The notes under the pieces were generated by a model. That model did not search any database. It had not been told where the DNA came from and was given only the letters and a program-made list of their open reading frames with translations. Of a stretch of DNA of 64,000 nucleotides, positions 57,521 through 64,000 are shown piece after piece. The DNA lies in NCBI GenBank assembly GCA_943737045.1, contig CALSFV010000316.1, forward strand, positions 124,001 through 188,000, given 5' to 3'. Each line of letters starts with the position of its first letter. Position 1 is the first letter of the stretch. Source of the DNA: Parapristionchus giblindavisi (Eukaryota; Nematoda; Chromadorea; Rhabditida; Diplogasteridae). The position numbers and the translations under genes were made by a program.

Positions 57521-57960
57521 GGCACTTATGTTAGTCGATTCTCTCGCAAGCGCACTCATATTATTATCCGTATAAAATGTACTGTGTAATTAAGCTAAGT
57601 TAATCAGTCCCGTTAGTATGTATTGTACAGAAATTTCGAGTCCGTTATCGCAACAACTACCAAGTCGGTCAATTATGCAATTAACACTATTAACTTAATT
57701 AAATAAGCAATTAACATAATTATGCACCTGATAGAACTCCTCCTTGGTCTTCTGCACAGTCTCCTCCTCACTCTCAGTGTTCTTGAGAGTCACTGCGAAT
57801 GAGCCACGGAAGAAGTCCGATGTCTTTGTCGAGCCCTGATCATATAGATTTGTATATTTATATTTATTTATTTATCCATAAATTAAGATACACGATTATT
57901 GATTTATTTTGTATAACATTACTTCATTTTAACTTCACTGAGCATTTCATTTAATTCATT

Positions 57961-58533
57961 TACACACACAGAAAAAACCCTCAGGCTTTGAAGCCCTAGC
58001 ACAAAGACAAAGAGACAGAACCCTGAGACAGACAGAGACAGACAGATCTTTGAAGAGACAAAACCCTTACTATCAAGGGTTTGATCAGCGCGCCAACTAG
58101 TGTTGAAACCCTAATACGTAAGTGTCTGGAACCCTTAAATGCAAGGCTTCCAAACCTTTACTCAAGTCGCGGCTATGCTGCCCCCACGTCTCCCTCTTGT
58201 AGAGAATAAGAGCTCTGCGCGATTTACCAACATCCGGATGGCGCAGTGGGTAGTGCGATTGCCTAATATGCTGTAGGATGCGCCTCCCCCCCCCAGTTCG
58301 ATTCCCACTATGAGCACAAGTATTTTGCAACTTTAATACTATTCGGTAACTCTTTTCTTTTTTTTATTTATTTATTTTTTTTGCTAGGTAAGGATTTCAA
58401 ACCCTAGCATGTAAGGGTATGAAAGCCTAACATGCAAGGCTTTCGAAACCCTTACAAGTGAGTGTTTCTTGCACAGGGGAACATGTGTTGGGTCAACAAA
58501 CCCTAGATTGTAAGGGTTTTTTCTGTGAGTGTA
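57961..58533. mobile_element. 573-bp TIR element with AACCCT repeats and a tRNA-like core
   Basis: The ends TACACACACAGAAAAAACCC and complement (AAGGGTTTTTTCTGTGAGTGTA) are related to the TACACTCAGAAAA ends of 39956-41978. Inside are many (A)AACCCTTA/TAAGGGTT strings in both orientations and a tRNA-like sequence. It lies in a USP14 intron. Confidence 0.65.
58231..58313 (+). tRNA. tRNA-like sequence (probable pseudogene or SINE core)
   Basis: It contains an A-box-like TGGCGCAGTGGGTAGTGC and, about 50 bp later, a B-box-like AGTTCGATTCCC, separated by a C9 run. These are RNA polymerase III promoter elements in tRNA spacing. I could not fold a convincing acceptor stem or name an anticodon, so a working tRNA is unlikely. 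Confidence 0.5.
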
Positions 58534-59420
58534 TACACATATTAATTAGTCAACGTTTTTCTATTTTTAGAATCCGTCTGAGAAGAAAAGAAATTAACCG
58601 TTGCCATTATAAAATTTATAATGAAATACATAAATAAAAAAGCTGACCTCGATGCCCTTGAGTCCATCGAGAATGTGTCTCTGCACCTCGGTGAAGCACT
58701 CATTTGCATCCTGTTGCATCAATTGCCCCTGAGGCGATCGAGATGCGAACTGGGGGAATTCCGAATGGAGCGTCTACAAGGGATAATCAATCAATAATCA
58801 ATCAATAATATCGATTTATGAAGACAGGAGAAAAAACAATACTCGCAATGTATTGATTTATGGAAGTATACATATCATAAGAAGCTCATTATTTGTGTTT
58901 CATTGTCACAAGCGAACTTCCGAGCTACAAATGGGAGAAAGACCATTTAATCAGCCCAGTCTACAACACGGAACCCGCGGGTTGGACGGATTTTCTCGCT
59001 GCCTTAATTTTCTTGCAACAACAAGTTGTACGACCACACTATCCTTATGACCATACGTGTCGGGTTCAAAAACACATTAGGATAAATTAATAATTAAAGG
59101 AATAAATAATAATAATAATTATTATTATTATTATTATCATTATTATTATCATACATGGGACATGGGGGTTAATGGGACATACATTCATTAGATCCTTCAG
59201 TGTCACGGAAACATAGAGAACAAGCCGGGCTCGCGTTGCGGTCGCGTCGCGAAAAGTAGGCTAATTGTCAAATGTTGGTGCGTTTTGACTCCTACCACGA
59301 AAACCCTTGAAATTAAGCTAAAGTATATGGAATATTTTTTCACTTTCGTGGCCGGCTCCTGGAAAATGTCATACGGTATGCTTTTCGTACGTGTTCCTTG
59401 TGTCTCGTAGCGATTGTTAG

Positions 59421-59831
59421 CAAGGCTGTGCGGCATGGCCATGCCGGTATGCCGAATATGCCGTTTATGCCGGTTTTTTCATGCCGTTCATGCCGTGCCG
59501 AAAACGGCATGAAATTTTTAAATATTTTCGGGAGAAGTCTGCAGTTATATCACAAAATTTGAGCGTTTTTCAATATCAAAAGAACACAAATAAGATTATT
59601 TTCAGGAGGTTTCCAGCTTTTTTACTTAAGCTGTACTGCAACTAACTCTTTACAAATGATTAACATATCTTTCGAAAAGCTTTTTTTATGTTTCTCTTGT
59701 AAAACTTTAAAATTTTAATAAATAGCAGAACAGTAACGAATTGGACACTTATGCCGAAATATGCCGAAAAATATATTCGGCATATGCCGTTATGCCATAT
59801 GCCGAAAAAATTCTCATGCCGCACAGCCCTG
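59421..59831. mobile_element. hAT-like MITE, second copy
   Basis: Same ends as 43912-44272, about 50 bp longer because of extra ATGCCG units. Confidence 0.65.
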
Positions 59832-59998
59832 TTCTTAAGGTCTGAAAATTGATGTTGAAAATCAATATGAAAACGGCAATTGCATGGGAATTGAAATGGC
59901 ACAGATACCTCATCAGTTTATTTTCGATCAAACTATATTTATATCATCTTTATTCACAATTTAACAACAAATTTAACAGTTAAACGCGGTCTCTGTAG

Positions 59999-60097
59999 TG
60001 CGGTGTTACATTTTCAACACGTGCGCACGCCGTAACCTCCGCCGTAACGTTTTCGGAGGTTACGGCGTGCGCACGTGTTGAAAATGTAACACCGCAT
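59999..60097. mobile_element. Perfect-stem hairpin MITE
   Basis: Two 43-bp arms, complementary without visible mismatch (TGCGGTGTTACATTTTCAAC...), surround a 13-bp loop. The partner block at 44,430 reads GGTCTCTGTATGAACGTCGG with no insertion, so this is a clean filled/empty site pair. Core GCCGTAACCTCCG is shared with 11461-11553. Confidence 0.8.
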
Positions 60098-60149
60098 GAG
60101 AACGTCGGAATTTCGACTGAACATGGCACAGTATTTTCAAAATGGACCG

Positions 60150-60600
60150 ATTTCGCTCAAACTTTCAGGGCGGAGTGCCTAGAGGCGGGATGCACTTCAG
60201 CCAAAAAATTGGACCCGTAGGTTGATCTTTGATCTTTGATCTTCGGAATTTTCATCGTAATGTTAGCCCCTCATGTACCATTCGATAGAGCGTGAAAAGT
60301 TATGACAGGAGCCAAGTTTTCGAAGGTGTAGGTGCTCTGGTATTCGAGAAACAGAAGAAATTGTCGCAAAAAACATGATCTCTATTTTCAAAAAATATTT
60401 TCGCCATGCTGCAATGGCGGCCGCCCTCTAGAAACTATGTTGTATATGCAAAATGATATGGAGAATCCGGTGAAAATAGCCTCCAGTCTGTCCGACATGC
60501 CAGGCATGCACGTTTTCGTGGAAAAAAAACTGGCGTTAGCTAGCGTTCGCGTTAGCTATCGACCCGGGTTCGAATCCGCCTCCCCAGGTTAAATTTTTCT
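60150..60600 (+). repeat. Diverged relative of the TTAA-element arm, with tRNA-like B box
   Basis: GCGGAGTGCCTAGAGGCGGG, then CACTTCAGCCAAAAAATTGG and TGATCTTTGATC follow the same order as the arms of 1593-4366 and 10167-11411. Near 60,570 it has GGGTTCGAATCCGCC, in the same relative place as the B boxes of those arms. Ends not found. Confidence 0.6.
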
Positions 60601-61650
60601 TTTTATCACCAACTGCTCATTTTAATGATCTATCGAATGCTGTTCCCGTCGGCAATAAGGTTTGTTCCCAGTGAATCAATGAGCGATGTAAATGTCTCAG
60701 AGACCTGCTGAAGAAGAACTGCCGTCGAATAGTGATGATAAAAGAATCAAATTCCTACCGAAAGATACTGATCTCGTATAAGAATCGATCAAGTGTCATT
60801 TCTCGTACTACAAGTCTGGAGACCAAGGAGCGCCCTGAGAAGTCCAATTCAATTCAATTCAATTATTTTTCATATCAGGCATTAATGCTCAGATGGGGAT
60901 GATGGGGATGAGAAGTCCAAAGTTTCTACGAATGAAAATTTTACGGATCCGTAAAAACGTAAAATTTTCGGATTCGAAATCCGTAAAATTCCGTAAAATC
61001 CGTAAAATCTTTAAAACATCGTTGTAGATTGAAACTTCTGCATCATAACCGTATTTATCAACGCAAAGATTAACAACAATGAAATAGCAAGCCAAAGAAA
61101 ATGAAAAAAAGTGGAAATGCGCAATTAATAATTAATCGAAACTATATCACTGGATATTCTTATTGCACTTAGGAGAAATCAGAAATTTTCGTGAGTCGAC
61201 TATTTTCAATAAGAACATAGTTACACTACTCATAGAACTGTTGTATAAGTTTTTTCGAGCAAAAAAAATTTTTGTTCAATTTTCTCTTATTTTGAAGGAT
61301 TTCTTTCTTTAGAATATTTTACGGAATCCGTAAAATAAATATTTTACGACTAATACCGTAAAATCCGTAAAATCACATCCCTGATTAGATCATGTCTGTC
61401 ATTCTGCCAGTCTGTATGTCTGTCCCTTTTCTTGTCGGTCTGTCTGTCAGACCATAAATTATGCCATATCGTGTCTGTAATTTTGTCAATTATTGATTGA
61501 TTGTTAAGGGTAGATCAACAAAACGAATTCATCGCATGTAATTGTGTACAATTGAAAGAAATTTCGAAACAATTTTTTGTTCGCTTGCTCTACCCTAATC
61601 TTATTATTATTAATGTTATTATTATTTTCGTTTCATGCAAGCGTTATTAA

Positions 61651-62269
61651 AGGGACCCGGAAACGAAAATTAAGTGGCTTTGATATGAAGGAGTATCAAA
61701 TTCTGCTTCGAAATATATATAATATAAATTATAAAAATAGTCTAATAAGAAAATATAGAAATTTAAACGTTAAAAAACAGGTTGTGAATTTCGCTGGGTT
61801 ACTGTAGTTTATTCGCCTTTTCCTAATATGCACACCACAAACATCTCGACAATCTCTTTCACTTACAGTGCTCACTATTTCGCATATTTAACATTTTAAT
61901 TCCAATATTTAACCTTTTTCTGACATTTTGAGCTGTTTTTATATGTATGTTACTTATCAAGACAAGAAGATATAAAAACGAAAATTCACAATGATGATTA
62001 ATTCAATCGACAATTTTGCCCATCTCGCATACAACATTCATTCAATATTATATAGTTTATTTATAACGTAACATTTATAACATAATGTAAAGATACAAAA
62101 GCTAAATATCGAATACAAAGAAATATACATCGGAATTGGGCATATAGAAGAATTGCGTCAGCATGAAATTATACAGTACAACCAAAGAAAGCAAAGAAAG
62201 GAATCTTGACGGTCTAAATCAATAGCTCTCCATTGGCAGATAATTCTAATAAATGGTCTTTTCACCATG
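61651..62269. other. AT-rich spacer
   Basis: Contains a piece related to the AAAGGGACC(C/G)GGAAACGAAA repeat at 46,925 (61,651-61,810). I see no gene or RNA in the rest. Confidence 0.5.
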
Positions 62270-63195
62270 TTAATCAGTTGTGACGTCATCCTCACTGTCG
62301 ATGATGCCAGCATCAGACCATCGCTTGGGACGCATGGCCGAGCCAGCCGGCTTGCGCCATGACCTAAAAAGATTTGGCAAGTTAACAAAGTCCATTAGAT
62401 AAAGGTTGCAAAATTCATAGTGAACAGGTAGATTCTTTTCTTAAAGTTGCGTTAAAGTTAATGTTTTTGCTTCAATTCACGCCAGCACGATAACGCATAT
62501 TTGTAAACAACTTCTTCTCAACTCATTGTCAGGATGAAACGTATAAAATAAAATGCAAACTAAATGTAGAAGAGACACACCTTCTGGATCCAGAATAATT
62601 AGTGATAGAAGATTCGATAGCCTTGATCAACCTAAATTACAACAATACAGTACAAAACAAATATTATATTGCTGTAATGGTTTCATATTATGATAACAGG
62701 AACAGTGTTATCCCAGGAAATAGTGCCCACCATACAAGGGCGGACAGATAATTAAAAATCAATTAAATATGATATAATAGAAAATAAACATTATAATATA
62801 ATGATATATACTTACTCTCGCGGATCTTCTGCTTGTAGTAGGGCGCTGAGCGACGCAGGTTATCATAGTAGACGGCGAAACCGATGTCCACGGCGCCTAT
62901 CACAATAAAATGATATAATACACTCGATTTACGTATAGAAAGTGCCGTTCAAAGCGGTTTCATTCATTTTTCTGCATTGCATGATTAAAAGTTATCGCGA
63001 AGAGAATGAAATGAAGCATTAGCTGGGCACAGAATCGGTTTCAACATAACGAAAGTTGCACCTAACGTGAAGATGTAGGAAGAAATACGAGAAAAAGAAA
63101 TACCTACCAGGAATTCCGGCGACAATGACGAGGTTGACCTTTCCCCACTCGATGATGCCTCCAGAGGAGCCGCCTGGCTGACCGAACCGTGCCAT
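62270..63195 (-). CDS. Small TOM20-like outer-membrane anchor protein
   Basis: Exons, N- to C-terminus: 63195-63108 (ATG), 62896 to 62816 or 62812, 62631-62581, 62363-62270 (TAA). The N-terminus reads WGKVNLVIVAGIPGAVDIGF, AVYYDNLRRSAPYYKQKIRE, which matches the membrane anchor and basic juxtamembrane region of TOM20, the mitochondrial import receptor (AGxxFxGYCxYFDxxRxxxPxYKxKIRxK). The remaining ~50 residues (NYSGSRRSWRKPAGSAMRPK ... SEDDVTTD) hold no TPR domain; TOM20 proteins are usually 145-190 aa, this about 105. With the consensus donor GAGA/GTAAGT the frame stops at once in exon 3 (57 aa product); with the neighbouring GTATAT donor (exon end 62812) all four exons stay open. It may be a shortened TOM20 paralogue or pseudogene. 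It lies upstream of USP14 on the same strand. Confidence 0.6.
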
Positions 63196-63480
63196 GTCCG
63201 CTAAATTATATTTACGAAATATATAAGTATTTAAAACGACAATTATGGACGAAATGCGTGAAAAACTTTTCCTAGTTTCCGAGTTAAACATGAAATTATC
63301 GCCGATTTTCGCGTGAATAAAGCCAAAGAAATGAAGCGATCGTCTCCACGCGCGCTGCAGAAGCATTTAAAAAGACAATAATGGAAAAATAATGGACAAA
63401 ATGCGTATAAAACAAAGAATTGAACGAAGAAAAACAAAGTGGAACGAAAGCGTGAAACGACGCCAACATACCATAAGTCT

Positions 63481-63527
63481 TCTGTATTTTCACCACACCA
63501 CAATTCATGGTGTGGTGAAAATACAGA
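63481..63527. repeat. Perfect 20-bp hairpin upstream of the TOM20-like gene
   Basis: TCTGTATTTTCACCACACCA, a 7-base loop (CAATTCA), then the exact complement. It stands alone, about 290 bp before the TOM20-like ATG (minus strand), and has no other copy in the window. Confidence 0.8.
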
Positions 63528-63702
63528 ATTTATGGCGAAATTACAGTAACCCGTTAATTTTTTCATACGCGTTTTTATGCGTATTATATATATATTTTTT
63601 AAATTCTTTTTTATCAGATGTTTAATTCACACCTCGAGAGACTCCCTGACAAAAAATTAAGAAAATTAAAAATAGTGAAATTTTGGCTGCATTTTCCCTT
63701 TA

Positions 63703-64000
63703 AGGGCAAATTCTCTGTGGTAACGATACAATATGAGATATAACGTATTATTATTATTATTATATTCTGGAAAGGAGAAAAAGTGTAAAATAGGCCAAAA
63801 GCCAGGAAGCGATGACATTCGATGCCCCGCTCTTTATGTGTCATCCAATTGGAGCTAGATTTTGGCACTTTTTCTCGTTTCGAAGGTATACAATAATAAT
63901 AATAACAATATTAATACTTTATTATGCGGGTAACCAAAATTGAGCGGAGTTTAGCTATTGAGAGAAAACATTCAGTCAATGAGCAAATCATTTGTTTCAC
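63703..64000 (+). repeat. GPHR 3'-flank repeat, right-edge copy
   Basis: Matches the middle part of the repeat (GGGCAAATTCTCTGTGGTAA ... TTGAGCGGAGTTTAGCTATT) and runs off the window. It resembles copy 3 (about 19,505-19,990, including AAAAGCCAGGAAGCGATGAC) more than copies 1 and 2. Confidence 0.75.

Larger units (their letters stand above)
51042..58773 (-). pseudogene. USP14-type deubiquitinase remnant lacking Cys- and His-box exons
   Basis: Exons, N- to C-terminus: 58773-58648 (QGQLMQQDANECFTEVQRHI), 57835-57728 (TESEEETVQKTKEE), 54510-54391 (LSCFLSQDVN, KQSPVLGRDCKYSKK), 53689-53618 (RLPAYLSIQMVRLFFKQ), 52214-52104 (VNAKILKDVKFPQTLDLFEM, CTPELQEKLRG), 51723-51664, 51602-51504 (PFSFEDDPGSNNSGFYEL), 51182-51042 (LKLSGGGEGHCAYVLVYGPR). 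All are open and phase 0; the last runs into TAA at 51044-51042. These blocks are characteristic of USP14/Ubp6, a proteasome-bound ubiquitin hydrolase. Missing are the ubiquitin-like domain, the catalytic Cys box (upstream) and the GHYVSW-type His box, which should lie between 51504 and 51182, where only 321 bp of non-coding sequence exists. Long introns carry transposons. It could be a pseudogene, or a retained non-catalytic form; missing 5' exons might lie beyond the window. Confidence 0.8.
59185..61650. repeat. Duplicated composite block, copy 2 (partner 43666-45720)
   Basis: Three pieces occur in the same order and orientation as in 43666-45720: the CATTAGATCCTTCAG block with a hAT-like MITE (59421-59831), the TTTTACGG-rich element (about 60,915-61,380) and the GPHR 3'-flank repeat (61,381-61,650). 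Extra DNA in this copy includes a hairpin MITE (59999-60097) and a foldback-related segment (about 60,105-60,620). Confidence 0.75.

Noticed and set aside
57961..58533. Telomere-like AACCCTAA repeats
   Set aside because: Motifs are irregular, in both orientations and inside a TIR element; not a telomeric or interstitial TTAGGC/TTAGGG array.
58853..59090. Two overlapping 65-residue plus-strand frames as a gene
   Set aside because: Neither frame shows a domain or splice sites. The composition is less AT-rich than its surroundings, but I could not support a function.

Overview
This is eukaryotic genomic DNA and most probably a nematode (Rhabditida; a Pristionchus/diplogastrid-like genome is my guess, not proven). 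Protein-coding genes are split into many 60-190 bp exons with GT-AG introns, mostly ending in TTTCAG/TTNCAG. Introns are rich in ATTGATTGATTG and GATCTTTGATC strings. Gene spacing looks operon-like, and the window is crowded with small inverted-repeat elements.

Left half (1-33,100): a unit made of the 3' end of a mitochondrial short-chain enoyl-CoA hydratase gene (ECHS1/ech-6 type), followed about 500 bp later on the same strand by a Golgi pH regulator gene (GPHR/GPR89 family), occurs three times. Unit 1 (about 1,130-14,076) has two ECHS1 exons and a complete 13-exon GPHR of 461 aa. Unit 2 (about 15,260-18,737) is a deletion derivative that keeps only GPHR exons 4(part)-13, with exon 7 cut. 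Unit 3 (about 21,955-32,624) has three ECHS1 exons, a lost ECHS1 stop codon, and a GPHR pseudogene with a frameshift, a LINE in exon 4, a destroyed splice acceptor and a 1-bp deletion. The sequence just 3' of GPHR recurs after every copy and also alone near 44.9 kb, 61.4 kb and 63.7 kb.

Right half (33,100-64,000), minus strand: from right to left, a small TOM20-like mitochondrial outer-membrane protein; eight exons of a USP14-type proteasomal deubiquitinase that lacks both its Cys-box and His-box exons; and three tandem copies (A, B, C) of a small gene that reads as an MPN/JAMM domain. In this domain the metal-binding His and Asp residues are replaced, and it is followed by a C-terminal membrane segment. 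USP14 and Rpn11 (the nearest active MPN relative by eye) are both proteasome-lid-associated deubiquitinases. The USP14 remnant can be spliced in frame, through phase-0 introns, into MPN copy A. This MPN(-)-TM cluster next to an active-site-less USP14 is the most interesting candidate system here.

Mobile DNA: one apparently full-length non-LTR retrotransposon with two intact ORFs and a 9-bp target duplication lies in an intron of MPN copy C, and four truncated LINE pieces lie elsewhere. There is a decayed Tc1/mariner element with TA duplication and several hAT-like elements, three with a clear or near-perfect 8-bp duplication. A TTAA-flanked foldback family carries tRNA-like B boxes, and one member carries an 18S rRNA fragment in its loop. 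Several other foldbacks, hairpin MITEs and minisatellites are present.

Exon coordinates come from manual reading of splice sites; nothing was aligned by software.
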